From: an uncultured Prevotella sp.
GTDB lineage: Bacteria; Bacteroidota; Bacteroidia; Bacteroidales; Bacteroidaceae
Assembly (NCBI GenBank): GCA_944320305.1
Contig: CALUGW010000020.1
Span: forward strand, 1 to 44,040
DNA: 44,040 nt
Direction: 5' to 3'
The notes under the pieces are model-generated. The model made no database searches and was not told the origin of the DNA. It worked only from the letters and a program-made list of their open reading frames with translations. The first letter of the stretch is position 1, and each line of letters starts with the position of its first letter. Made by a program: the position numbers and the translations under genes. Positions 7,979-16,449 of the stretch are shown in pieces.

Positions 7979-10182
7979 GTCTCGACCGGCGAAACGCCTC
8001 TGTCTGAAAGCAGTTCCGACTCCTTGCCAAGAATGTCCTCCGCAAACCTACGGCGCCCCTCATCAAGTCCGATGCTGCCATAATGACGGCTCAGGTAATC
8101 GGCAAAGCGCTCCGCAGCCAACATCTTGTCGCCTGAAAGCCACGCATTAAGACCGCAGTTCGCAAGGTCGTCATCCTCGCAAGCATCCGAGGCGCACAAG
8201 CCTGCATACACTTTCGACGCCTTGTCATATTGCCCTACGCTCATCAGCGCGCGGGCCATTACACGGCCCACACGGTTGTCGCCGGGCCGCTCATAATCCA
8301 GCCTGTAAATATCATTGAGCGCGTCTTCACTTCGTCCAAGGTTCACAAGACACACGCATTTGTTCAGCACAAAGCCACTGCTCTCGGGCTTCAGCTCAAT
8401 GAGGCGGTTGTAGACGGCAAGCGCCCCACCGTAGTTTCCTGCGTAAAACATCGCCCTTGCCTGGCCAGACAGAGCCTTGACATCGTCATGACGCAAGCGC
8501 AGGGCCTCGGCAAAACAGCCTGCGGCGTCATCCGCTTCGGCTCCGCCGGAAAGGCCGTGGCGACGCAACAATAAGCTGCCCTTGAGAACATAATACTGAT
8601 AATCGCGCGATTCCGCGCCACAATTGCCAAGCACGGCCCATGCCGCATCCTCCATATTGCGGCTGACAAGACACGAGGCAATCTCACAGAGAGAGCTTTC
8701 AAGTTTCGTTCCAGAGAATGTCCTGTCGGCAAAGAACAGACAGTTAGGCACAGTCTTGCCCTGCTCTGTCTCGAAAGGATTGTAAAGAAGGTTGCGCGAA
8801 GGGAACAGCCGGAAGAAACGGTAGAGATTCTGCAGATAAGTGCGGCGGACGTAAGCCGCTGTGCCGCGCTCCTCCGCGTCGATGTTCTCCATGTCCATGA
8901 CATTGCCGGAAGACAGCAGTTCCCTTATGTTCTGCGGCAGTCTGCCGGCCACTTGCTGGAAAGCAAAAACGAAAGAATATTTGTCGCTGTCGCAAAACGG
9001 CACATGACTTATGATGTTCCGCACCACCTTGCTGTCGCCAAGCTGACGGAACACCTCGCTGACCGCCGGATGCTCGGCATAAAACGGCACGAACCAATTG
9101 CTGACGCTGCCGAAAAACGAGAATCGCTTCATCTGTGAGAACCCGCCGAAATATATGTCAGCTCCGGCCTTCTGCATATCCATCATCTTGCGGAAGCTCC
9201 GCTCCACTTTCTCCATGTCGCGTTCGGCCGCTTCCGGATGGATTATCTCCTCGATGCTGTCCTCGTCTTTTTCCTCGATTCCGTTGGGAGTTATGTTCAG
9301 CCTGTTGTGCCTCAGCAGCTCCGGCATTATCTCTTTCTGTATCGTATTGGTGTCAGTCTCGGCGCTGAGACAGTAGAGCAGCTGTATCTGAAGCTCAACA
9401 AGCTCTTTCACGGCCTTGCCGTCGGCAAGCAAAGAGGCCACCGTCTCACCAACCTCCGGGAACAGCCGGTAGCGGTATCCGCCCAAGGCCAAGACCCAGC
9501 CGACAAGCGCACGCTGCCTTACGTGCTCGTCTGTGGCTCGCCTGTAGACCTCGACAAGCAGTCTGAACTTGTTGACGTCAAACATATTCATGGCCCCGAG
9601 CATAACCGCCGACACCATGAGCTGCTGGTCGTTTGTGTCCACCGTCGGCGAGACAAGCAGCTCCGCCATTGCCGCGGCCGTGCTGTCCGTCCACTGCTGA
9701 GACGTCCAAAGATAATCAAAGACATCGTTCATCAATTGCTGATGGTTGCGGTACAGCTCGTTCTTGAGGCCGCCCTGCCTCGGCTCCGGCTCCAGCTGGA
9801 GCATTGCAACGTCAGCCACGAATGCCTCAAGATGCTTTCTGACCGACGCCACGGACCAGTCGCGGGCACCGGAACGCACCCGATTATAGAATACTGACAG
9901 ATAAGAAGAGTGTGTCAGCTCGTGGCGGACGCACGTGTCGGCGGCAAGGCGGTAAAGGCGCACAAGCATATTGCGGTAGACCCGCTCAAGCTGCTCATCC
10001 CTGAATCCGCGCCGCCAATAGTCGGACATCAGGCTGTATTCGCTGGCAATCTCGCTCAAGCACGAATCTGCCGCCAGCTCCGGATGAGCGGAGACGAATG
10101 CCTTCAGCGCATCGAGAGCGCCGCTCAACTCCATTCTGCTTAAGGATTCGAAGATATGGCCAAATTCACTTTTCATTTGCAT
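7930..10182 (-). CDS. Large tetratricopeptide-repeat protein, function unknown
   Basis: About 750 residues, largely helical, with no signal peptide or membrane segment, so probably cytoplasmic. The C-terminal third has TPR-like units: ACFAEALRLRHDDVKALSGQ, AVYNRLIELKPESSGFVLNK and DALNDIYRLDYERPGDNRVG. The N-terminal two thirds (starting MQMKSEFGHIF) is helical without a domain I recognise. I choose the ATG at 10182, 13 bp after the stop of the lipoprotein gene; an ATG at 10176 is equally possible. The track-length frame to 10257 would overlap that gene. The 3' end overlaps the convergent acyltransferase by 49 bp. It is probably co-transcribed with the substrate-binding lipoprotein, but their functional link is unclear. 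Confidence 0.8.
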   Translation of the reverse strand: MQMKSEFGHIFESLSRMELSGALDALKAFVSAHPELAADSCLSEIASEYSLMSDYWRRGFRDEQLERVYRNMLVRLYRLAADTCVRHELTHSSYLSVFYNRVRSGARDWSVASVRKHLEAFVADVAMLQLEPEPRQGGLKNELYRNHQQLMNDVFDYLWTSQQWTDSTAAAMAELLVSPTVDTNDQQLMVSAVMLGAMNMFDVNKFRLLVEVYRRATDEHVRQRALVGWVLALGGYRYRLFPEVGETVASLLADGKAVKELVELQIQLLYCLSAETDTNTIQKEIMPELLRHNRLNITPNGIEEKDEDSIEEIIHPEAAERDMEKVERSFRKMMDMQKAGADIYFGGFSQMKRFSFFGSVSNWFVPFYAEHPAVSEVFRQLGDSKVVRNIISHVPFCDSDKYSFVFAFQQVAGRLPQNIRELLSSGNVMDMENIDAEERGTAAYVRRTYLQNLYRFFRLFPSRNLLYNPFETEQGKTVPNCLFFADRTFSGTKLESSLCEIASCLVSRNMEDAAWAVLGNCGAESRDYQYYVLKGSLLLRRHGLSGGAEADDAAGCFAEALRLRHDDVKALSGQARAMFYAGNYGGALAVYNRLIELKPESSGFVLNKCVCLVNLGRSEDALNDIYRLDYERPGDNRVGRVMARALMSVGQYDKASKVYAGLCASDACEDDDLANCGLNAWLSGDKMLAAERFADYLSRHYGSIGLDEGRRRFAEDILGKESELLSDRGVSPVETHLMSDLVCDLILRRM

Positions 10183-10195
10183 AAGTCTGTTTCTG

Positions 10196-11116
10196 TCATT
10201 GCCTGTCAAGCCATTTGTCGGCAGCTTCAATATCCTTTTTGCGCGGCAATGCCGCATGGCGGAACCTCAACGCGCCCATTGCCGAATCGACAACAAGCCC
10301 GGGCACTCCGCAAAACCGCGCTATCAGGTCTCTGTAAGCCGCCACACCGTTTTTGTTTATCGAGTCGCACGCCATGTTGTATGCCTTGATAAGAACGTCT
10401 ATCTGGCGCTTCCTGGCAGTGTCTTTCAGCAACGCCGGGCGGAATGCCACAGCCCCAAGACATATGTCAAGGCTGCGCGAGTCGAGCAATACGCGGTGAC
10501 GGCCGTGCCTGGCTACGGCGGCCTGCGGCTCCGGCAGCAACATAGCGTCCATCGAATTGTTCCGGAGCATGTCAAGCCTGACGCCCACATCATTTATCTG
10601 CACCATGAAGACACGCTCCGGCTTGAGCCTGCCGCGCGAGACGGCCTCGTCGGCCAACAGCGCGGTGGCGGAGAAACGGGTCATGGCCACCATCCTGTCG
10701 TCAAGATGGCGCAACTGGGTAAGTCTGGCATTGCGGTTTGTCACAAGCTGCCAATAGGCATCCGTCGCGGTAACATACGTCAGCGGGAAGCCCCGCCTTA
10801 TGAGCCTCTGGCCCCGCACGAGGTCGGTCACCATCCCATCTACCCGCGAGCGCTCAAAGGCCGTGTCGCAGTCCATCTGGGCAGTGTATGGCCTCAGTCT
10901 CACATCAGCGCCAAGTGTGTCGAAGAGATTGCAGGCCCTGGCGACATATAGGGGCAGGCAGTCAAGCGTGGGCGTCACCGCCACTTTGAGCGCGGCAGAG
11001 TCGGCGCGGGCCGCGCGGACGCTCTCAGCATGGCTCACACGCTGGCGCTCGTCTTCCGACTGCCCGCAGGCGAGCAGCATCCCCACCGCCGCCAATAAAA
11101 TGCATTCAAGCCTCAT
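10196..11116 (-). CDS. Substrate-binding lipoprotein, NMT1/SsuA/ThiY-like
   Basis: The 306-residue protein starts MRLECILLAAVGMLLACGQS, a lipoprotein signal with the lipobox Cys at residue 17. After the linker comes LKVAVTPTLDCLPLYVARAC, the opening of type-2 periplasmic binding proteins of the NMT1/SsuA family, which usually bind sulfonates, thiamine precursors or other small organics for an ABC importer. DRMVAMTRFSATALLADEAV and DAMLLPEPQAAVAR fit the same fold. No permease or ATPase gene is adjacent, so the importer is elsewhere or the protein has a sensing role. It is the first gene of a pair with the TPR protein, from a promoter at 11226-11233 with a leader of about 100 nt. The ligand is unknown. 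Confidence 0.75.
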   Translation of the reverse strand: MRLECILLAAVGMLLACGQSEDERQRVSHAESVRAARADSAALKVAVTPTLDCLPLYVARACNLFDTLGADVRLRPYTAQMDCDTAFERSRVDGMVTDLVRGQRLIRRGFPLTYVTATDAYWQLVTNRNARLTQLRHLDDRMVAMTRFSATALLADEAVSRGRLKPERVFMVQINDVGVRLDMLRNNSMDAMLLPEPQAAVARHGRHRVLLDSRSLDICLGAVAFRPALLKDTARKRQIDVLIKAYNMACDSINKNGVAAYRDLIARFCGVPGLVVDSAMGALRFRHAALPRKKDIEAADKWLDRQ

Positions 11117-11225
11117 AGGGTTGTCTGTTTGTCAAATTCAAAGAGGGACGCCCTGCGTAGTCAATTACACGAGCGCCCCTGCCGAGTTTATAAATCAATG
11201 TGCGATATTAGCCTTTTGCACGCTG

Positions 11226-11233
11226 CAAAATTA
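11226..11233 (-). promoter_or_regulatory. Promoter of the lipoprotein-TPR operon, -7 box
   Basis: The minus strand reads TAATTTTG followed by C, matching TAnnTTTG. It is divergent from the radA box 33 bp away. The leader to the ATG at 11116 is about 100 nt and contains partly complementary GC-rich segments, but I recognise no riboswitch class. Confidence 0.6.
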
Positions 11234-11265
11234 ATAAATTATTTCGTAATGACGAAAATTATTGC

Positions 11266-11273
11266 TATTTTTG
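11266..11273 (+). promoter_or_regulatory. radA promoter, -7 box
   Basis: TATTTTTG matches TAnnTTTG and ends only seven bases before the radA ATG. If transcription starts at the usual distance, the radA mRNA has almost no 5' leader. Confidence 0.6.
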
Positions 11274-11280
11274 TGCCACT

Positions 11281-12675
11281 ATGGCAAAAGACAAGACAGC
11301 CTACGTGTGCGAGAACTGCGGCCACGAGTCTGCGAAGTGGATCGGCAAGTGCCCGAGCTGCGGGCAGTGGAACACGTTCAAGGAAATAAGAGTAGCGGCC
11401 GCCAGCGGCTCCATGGCCGCAAAATCGGCGGCCATGTCCGTGAGAGGGCGCGCCGGCGGAGGCGGCGGCAACAGGCCGGTGCTGCTGCGCGACATCAGCC
11501 CGGCGGAGGAGCCGCGCATCGACATGGGCGACGCCGAGCTTAACAGAGTGCTCGGCGGAGGGCTTGTGCCCGGCTCGATAGTGCTGCTCGGCGGCGAGCC
11601 GGGCATAGGTAAAAGCACGCTCACGCTCCAGACGCTGCTCCGCCTGCGCGGCCACAAGATCCTTTACGTGAACGGCGAGGAAAGCGCCCGCCAGCTGAAG
11701 ATGCGCGCCGGGCGCATCGAGCATCAGCAGAACGACACCTGCCACATTCTGTGCGAGACGTCGCTTGAGAACATTTTCGAGTCGATAAGGGAGCTGGGGC
11801 CCGACCTTGTCGTGATCGACTCCATCCAGACAATATCCACAGAAGAGGCCGACTCGAGTCCGGGCAGCATAACCCAGGTGCGCGAGTGCGCCGCCGCGCT
11901 GCTGCGGTTTGCCAAGACCAGCGGCGTTCCGGTGATACTCATCGGCCACATCAACAAGGACGGCGCACTGGCTGGCCCCAAGGTTCTTGAGCACATCGTC
12001 GACACGGTGATACAGTTTGAGGGCGACCGCCACCACATGTACCGCATACTGAGAAGCATAAAGAACCGCTTCGGCAGCACGTCGGAGCTGGGCATCTACG
12101 AGATGCGGCAGGACGGTCTGCGCCAGGTGGCCAACCCCTCGGAGCTGCTGCTCAACCAAGACCACGAGGGACTCAGCGGGATTGCCATCAGCTCGGCCGT
12201 CGAGGGCGCCCGCCCGTTTCTCGTGGAGACGCAGGCGCTCGTGTCCACCGCCGCCTACGGAACGCCCCAGCGCACCGCCACAGGGTTCGACCAGCGGCGG
12301 CTCAACATGCTGCTCGCCGTGCTCGAGAAGCGCATAGGCTTCAAGCTGGCGCAGAAAGACGTATTCCTGAACATCGCCGGAGGCCTGCGCGTCACCGACC
12401 TCGCCACCGACCTCAGCGTGATCGCCGCCGTGCTGTCCAGCAACGTTGACACCCCCATAGAGCCGGGATGGTGCATGGCCGGCGAGGTGGGGCTCAGCGG
12501 AGAGGTGCGCCCCGTCAGCCGCGTGGAGCAAAGAATCGCCGAGGCCGAGAAGCTCGGCTTCGCCCGCATAATCATCCCCCGCCTGAACGCCCAGGGACTC
12601 GGCCGCGGCAAGTTCAAGATAGAGCTTGTGCCGGTCAGGAAAGTGGAAGAGGCACTGCGCGCGCTGTTCGGATAA
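11281..12675 (+). CDS. radA: DNA repair protein RadA
   Basis: RadA (Sms) is a hexameric RecA-like ATPase that helps process recombination intermediates by driving branch migration with RecA. All diagnostic parts are present. There is an N-terminal C4 zinc finger (Cys10, Cys13, Cys24, Cys27 in CENCGHESAKWIGKCPSC). The Walker A is GGEPGIGKST (about residues 104-113). The RadA-specific KNRFG motif follows the RecA core. A C-terminal Lon-protease-like domain (GGLRVTDLATDLSVIAA ... EVGLSGEVRPV) completes it. At 464 residues it is a normal full-length copy. The linker after the zinc finger (about residues 38-64) is Ala/Gly-rich. It is monocistronic and ends at a strong terminator. Confidence 0.97.
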   Translation: MAKDKTAYVCENCGHESAKWIGKCPSCGQWNTFKEIRVAAASGSMAAKSAAMSVRGRAGGGGGNRPVLLRDISPAEEPRIDMGDAELNRVLGGGLVPGSIVLLGGEPGIGKSTLTLQTLLRLRGHKILYVNGEESARQLKMRAGRIEHQQNDTCHILCETSLENIFESIRELGPDLVVIDSIQTISTEEADSSPGSITQVRECAAALLRFAKTSGVPVILIGHINKDGALAGPKVLEHIVDTVIQFEGDRHHMYRILRSIKNRFGSTSELGIYEMRQDGLRQVANPSELLLNQDHEGLSGIAISSAVEGARPFLVETQALVSTAAYGTPQRTATGFDQRRLNMLLAVLEKRIGFKLAQKDVFLNIAGGLRVTDLATDLSVIAAVLSSNVDTPIEPGWCMAGEVGLSGEVRPVSRVEQRIAEAEKLGFARIIIPRLNAQGLGRGKFKIELVPVRKVEEALRALFG

Positions 12676-12684
12676 ACCACACAA

Positions 12685-12744
12685 AGCAGAACTTCCATGT
12701 ATGGCCTGTGTTACGCTGCCATACATGGAAGTTCTGCTGTTTTT
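12685..12744. terminator. Strong intrinsic terminator between radA and pyk
   Basis: A perfect 20-bp inverted repeat (arms 12685-12704 and 12719-12738) with a 14-base loop is followed by GTTTTTATATTTT on the plus strand. It ends radA. The A-rich sequence before the left arm would give a weak T tail for the convergent pyk. Confidence 0.9.
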
Positions 12745-12771
12745 ATATTTTGGTTAAGCTCTTATAAAACA

Positions 12772-14214
12772 TTATGTGTTGGGCAGGTGCACCTCGCCGC
12801 TGCGCTCAAACACGTCGCTCACCTTGTTTATCTCCAGGAAAGACGTGCCGCCGCCCTCGGCAAAGCTGCCGCTCAGGTGCGCGATCTTGTCCTCCATGCT
12901 GAGGTAGCCCTTCTGACGCAGCATCCTCAGCGCGGCCAGGAACTGCTCCTTCTGTCCTATCTGCTCGTGCTGCGCCACGGGGATGACGCCATAGCTGAGC
13001 GCGAGCCAGCGCTGCACCTTGTCCTTATAGCAGATGGCCAGCACGGGGTTGGGTCCTCGGAACGCCGCCAGGTTGCGGGCCGTCTGCCCCGTCTTGCTGT
13101 CGGTGATGATGCCCCTCACGCCGAGCCGCTCCGTGGCCTCGATGGCGTTCCAGGCCAGAAACTCCGACACGTTGCAGTCCGCCGGCAGCGGCACGTCGAT
13201 GTCGTGCTCCCTCATCTTGTCCTTCTCGGCCTGCTCGGCGATGGCCGCCATCGTCCTGACGGCCTCCACCGGATACTTTCCCGAGGCCGTCTCTCCGCTG
13301 AGCATCAGCGCGTCGGTGCGGTAGTAGATGGCGTTGGCGATGTCGGTCACCTCGGCGCGTGTCGGCCTGGGGTTCGTTATCATCGTGTGGAGCATCTGCG
13401 TGGCCACAATCACCGGCTTCTTCGCCAGTATGCACTTGTGTATTATCCTGCGCTGTATGCCCGGGATGCGCTCGATGGGCACCTCGATGCCCAGGTCGCC
13501 GCGGGCAATCATTATGCCATACGACGCCTCGATTATCTCGTCAATGTTGTCCACGCCCTCCTGGTTCTCAATCTTCGATATGATTTTTATGTCGCTGCCC
13601 CGCCTGTCGAGAATCTCCTGGACGGCGCGCACGTCGGAGGCGTTGCGCACAAAGGAGTGGGCGATGAAGTCTATGTCCTCGTCAATGGCCAGCTCTATGT
13701 TGCGCCTGTCCTTCTCAGTCAGCGCGGGCAGGTCGATGTGCACCCCCGGCACGTTGACGCTCTTGCGCGAGCCGAGCGTGCCGTCGTTCTGCACCTGCGC
13801 TATTACGGCCGGGCCGTTTATGCCGATGACCCTCATGGCCAGCGCTCCGTCGTCGAACAGGATGTCGTCGCCCACGCGGACGTCGCTGGCGAAGTTGACA
13901 TACGAGAGGTTCACGATGTCGTGCTCGGTGTCCATCTCGGGGCGGCCGAATATCTTCACCACGTCGCCCGTCCTGTAGGCTATCGGCTCCGGGCAGCCCG
14001 TCGTGCGGATCTCGGGCCCCTTCGTGTCTATCATTATGCCGATGTGGCGCGACACTCTCCGCGTGTTTCTGATAATGGTCCTGATGCCCTCCGGCGTGGC
14101 GTGGGCCGTGTTCATGCGCACCACGTTCATGCCCGCGTCAAACAGCTCGCGGATGAAGTCGGCATCGCACCGCCTGTCGCTCACCGACGCCACAATCTTT
14201 GTCTGTTTCATCAT
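12772..14214 (-). CDS. pyk: Pyruvate kinase
   Basis: Pyruvate kinase transfers phosphate from PEP to ADP in the last step of glycolysis. The 480-residue product shows KIVASVSDRR at the N-terminus and MNVVRMNTAHATPEG (substrate and cation site; many other pyruvate kinases have N-F-S-H here). It also has MIDTKGPEIRT, the catalytic Lys region IISKIENQEGVDNIDEI, the signature MIARGDLGIEVP, VATQMLHTMI and DALMLSGETASGKYPVEAV. The C-terminal domain (from about residue 355) is complete. The first two codons are both ATG, so the start is either 14214 or 14211. It is monocistronic with a -7 box at 14257-14264. It opposes PPDK, encoded 10 kb away. Confidence 0.97.
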   Translation of the reverse strand: MMKQTKIVASVSDRRCDADFIRELFDAGMNVVRMNTAHATPEGIRTIIRNTRRVSRHIGIMIDTKGPEIRTTGCPEPIAYRTGDVVKIFGRPEMDTEHDIVNLSYVNFASDVRVGDDILFDDGALAMRVIGINGPAVIAQVQNDGTLGSRKSVNVPGVHIDLPALTEKDRRNIELAIDEDIDFIAHSFVRNASDVRAVQEILDRRGSDIKIISKIENQEGVDNIDEIIEASYGIMIARGDLGIEVPIERIPGIQRRIIHKCILAKKPVIVATQMLHTMITNPRPTRAEVTDIANAIYYRTDALMLSGETASGKYPVEAVRTMAAIAEQAEKDKMREHDIDVPLPADCNVSEFLAWNAIEATERLGVRGIITDSKTGQTARNLAAFRGPNPVLAICYKDKVQRWLALSYGVIPVAQHEQIGQKEQFLAALRMLRQKGYLSMEDKIAHLSGSFAEGGGTSFLEINKVSDVFERSGEVHLPNT

Positions 14215-14256
14215 AATCTCTCTTTTTATATATTATAGTGTCCTTTTATCCCCCCG

Positions 14257-14264
14257 CAAAGTTA
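14257..14264 (-). promoter_or_regulatory. pyk promoter, -7 box
   Basis: The minus strand reads TAACTTTG followed by C, matching TAnnTTTG, about 43 bp before the pyk ATG. Confidence 0.7.
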
Positions 14265-14304
14265 CGCCATTTTTCCCGAAAAACAAAATTTAATCACGCA
14301 CAAT

Positions 14305-14359
14305 GTATGCGAGACACGCTCTTCAGTCATTAAGAGCATTTGGCAAATTGCCGGCATTC
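14305..14359. repeat. Partial copy of palindromic element family B
   Basis: GTATGCGAGACACGCTCTTC is identical to the right inner arm of the element at 16226-16442. About 20 bp later, TTGGCAAATTGCCGGCATTC matches the outer terminal repeat of that family. The left half is absent, so this is a truncated copy between the pyk promoter and the next promoter. Confidence 0.7.
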
Positions 14360-14406
14360 ACACTTCTTTTTTATTCGGAACAACTTTGATTTTCGGAATA
14401 AATCAT

Positions 14407-14414
14407 TACTTTTG
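14407..14414 (+). promoter_or_regulatory. Promoter of the TPR-HTH gene, -7 box
   Basis: TACTTTTG with a TTTG about 20 bp upstream (near 14383) fits the Bacteroidetes -7/-33 pair. The box ends four bases before the only sensible ATG, predicting a leaderless mRNA. Confidence 0.6.
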
Positions 14415-14418
14415 CAGC

Positions 14419-15990
14419 ATGAAACACACGATACTGTCATTTCTACTCGCCGCAGCCATCTGTCTGGCAGCCTGCACAGGCCCGGGCGGCGGCCCGATGC
14501 CCCGCTCAATCGACAGCCTTGCCGAGGCCGACCCCGACAGCGCCCTCAGCCTGCTGCGCCCCATGAGCCGTCAGACGGCCTCATGGCCCGAGGCCGACAG
14601 GATGCGCTACACGCTGGCCGTGCTCAAAGCCACGGCCTACAGCTACGGCCCCATGCCCGGCGACAGCGTGGCCGACGCGCTGCTCGACCATTACACCTCC
14701 GGCGGCGACAAGCGGCTGCTGCCGTCGGCATACTATTACGCCGGCAAGATATACCGCGCCAACAACCAGATTGTCAAGGCTGCCGAGTGCTTCCTCAATG
14801 CCGCCAAGGCTTCGGCCGGGCAGGGAGACCACGTGACAGAAGCCAATGCGTGGTCGCAGCTGGGTTATATGTATTCCAACAGCGATATGTACGACAAAGC
14901 CATACAGATGTTCAAACGCGCATACTCGGCAGCAAAAATCTCAAAAGACACATCTGACCTCATCTTCAGCCTGCGCGACATCGGCCGCAACTATGCCGAC
15001 AAGAACACACTCGACAGCGCCCTGCACTTTTACAAGGCCGCGCTGGCCGTGGCCTCGAAGCAGCGCAACGCAGGCATGGCCGCCAACATACACACACAGC
15101 TGGCAGCACTCTACAACAAAGTGGAGCTGCCCGACTCAGCATGGGCACACCTGCGCCCCGCGCTCGAATACAACGACCCCAAAAATCAAAGTGTGCTGTA
15201 TGTGCTTTCCGCAAAGTTATACAACAAAAAGGAAATGACGGACTCCGCACTTTTCTACTATAAGTTGCTAACAGACATCGGAAACATATATGCGAAACAC
15301 TCTGCCCACGTATGGCTCGCCAGCTATTACGCCGACCATGGCGACGCCATGCTTGCTGTCAGCCACCTGAGGCTCAGCGAGCAATACGCCGACTCTTTGG
15401 CAAAAGCACGCGCGGCGGAGACCCTGAACGCCGAAGTGAAAGACTTTGAGACTGCCGGCCTGAAAGAAGAGAACGCAAGGCTGAAAAAGGACATCGCAAC
15501 GCTCAAGCCCGCCGCGTTTATTCTCGCGCTGCTCGCCGCGGCGGCGACAGCCTGCGCAATAATCTGGAGACGAAAAACAAAGGCGCCCGCCACAACAGAC
15601 GAACCGGCCGGCGCCACGCCTCCACCGGCAGACCATGCAGGCCGGCTTATGGCTCTGAAAAAGAGCCTGATTTACAAGGCGATAGCCCAAAAGCTGGCCG
15701 AGTCGCCCGAGGCCGCGACGCTCAGCAACGCCGAGTGGGCCGAGCTGGCCGAGACCGAGGAGCGCATCAGCCCCGGATTCCTCAACCGCCTGGACGCGCT
15801 CTGCGACATGAGCAAAGCCGACCGCCGCATCTGCCTCCTGCTCAGGACAGACTTCCCCCTGGGCGATGTGGCGGCCCTGTCGTGCCTCACCAGGCAAGGA
15901 CTCGCCTCCGCGCGGACGAAACTCTATGAGCGCGCGTTCGGAAAGAAAGCCGCGGCAAGCGCATGGGATGAGGTTGTAAAAGAGCTTTAG
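14419..15990 (+). CDS. Membrane-anchored TPR protein with C-terminal HTH-like domain
   Basis: The 523-residue protein starts MKHTILSFLLAAAICLAACT, a signal peptide with a lipobox-like Cys19. A helical TPR region covers about residues 30-330 (AYYYAGKIYRANNQIVKAAE, DKAIQMFKRAYSAAKISKD, ALHFYKAALAVA). A coiled coil (about 325-360), one transmembrane helix (364-383, FILALLAAAATACAIIW) and a cytoplasmic C-terminal region follow. The C-terminus SKADRRICLLLRTDFPLGDV...LASARTKLYERAFGKK has the pattern of a LuxR-type helix-turn-helix in the TPR-TM-HTH regulators common in Bacteroidetes. It may sense a periplasmic signal and act on DNA from the membrane. The target is unknown; the secreted-protein cluster downstream is a candidate by position only. 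The start at 14419 is preferred to 14386 because the promoter box lies between them. Confidence 0.75.
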   Translation: MKHTILSFLLAAAICLAACTGPGGGPMPRSIDSLAEADPDSALSLLRPMSRQTASWPEADRMRYTLAVLKATAYSYGPMPGDSVADALLDHYTSGGDKRLLPSAYYYAGKIYRANNQIVKAAECFLNAAKASAGQGDHVTEANAWSQLGYMYSNSDMYDKAIQMFKRAYSAAKISKDTSDLIFSLRDIGRNYADKNTLDSALHFYKAALAVASKQRNAGMAANIHTQLAALYNKVELPDSAWAHLRPALEYNDPKNQSVLYVLSAKLYNKKEMTDSALFYYKLLTDIGNIYAKHSAHVWLASYYADHGDAMLAVSHLRLSEQYADSLAKARAAETLNAEVKDFETAGLKEENARLKKDIATLKPAAFILALLAAAATACAIIWRRKTKAPATTDEPAGATPPPADHAGRLMALKKSLIYKAIAQKLAESPEAATLSNAEWAELAETEERISPGFLNRLDALCDMSKADRRICLLLRTDFPLGDVAALSCLTRQGLASARTKLYERAFGKKAAASAWDEVVKEL

Positions 15991-16006
15991 AAACTGTTTT
16001 TTATAT

Positions 16007-16219
16007 GCGGGTTCGGGATAAGGCTCTTCGTTTGTCCGGCAAGAAAAGCAAGCCTCCGGCCTGCTGTCTGCCACGTGTAGAGGCGCAAAATTTTGCGTCT
16101 CGGAGGGGCAATGCCTTAAAAAATGGGCGCAAATGACAATGTCAGACGCAAAATTTTGCGTCTCTACATGAGAACTACCGCTGCTTAAATCTCAATGCTT
16201 CCTCATCCCGAACTCGCGT
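16007..16219. mobile_element. Inverted-repeat element family A, copy 1 (MITE-like, about 213 bp)
   Basis: This copy and 16632-16847 align over their whole length with few differences. The ends are inverted repeats: GCGGGTTCGGGATAAGG at the left and ATCCCGAACTCGCG at the right. Inside are two copies of the palindrome GCAAAATTTTGC (within TAGAGGCGCAAAATTTTGCG and the inverse ending GCGTCTCTACATG). There is no coding capacity. It has the structure of a non-autonomous miniature element. It starts 17 bp after the stop codon of the TPR-HTH gene. Confidence 0.75.
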
Positions 16220-16225
16220 TTTTAT

Positions 16226-16442
16226 GAATGTCCGCAGACTGCCAAGTTGTGGCCGTCATACAAGGGGCGTGTCTCGCATACCGTCATTCCGCTGAAAAAA
16301 CGGAATCCAACAAGCAACAAGATATTCCGAATTCCGCTTTCCTGCGGAATGACGGTATGCGAGACACGCTCTTCAGATATCCTTAACACTTTTAACTTAA
16401 AAAGTCCCGCCACCTGCCCACCCCTGCAACATTCTGACATTC
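16226..16442. mobile_element. Palindromic element family B, copy A (about 217 bp)
   Basis: Outer imperfect inverted repeats (GAATGTCCGCAGACTGCCAA at the left, a degenerate GCAACATTCTGACATTC at the right) enclose perfect 26-bp inner arms at 16267-16292 and 16344-16369. The 51-base centre contains further GGAAT/ATTCC pairs. The left outer arm matches the element at 17533-17671 closely. It abuts family A copy 1. There is no open frame. Confidence 0.7.
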
Positions 16443-16449
16443 AGCACAT

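Noticed and set aside
11117-11225. Riboswitch in the leader of the substrate-binding lipoprotein (thiamine or S-adenosylmethionine type)
   Set aside because: The leader can form GC-rich stems, but none of the conserved loop sequences of the classes I know is present.
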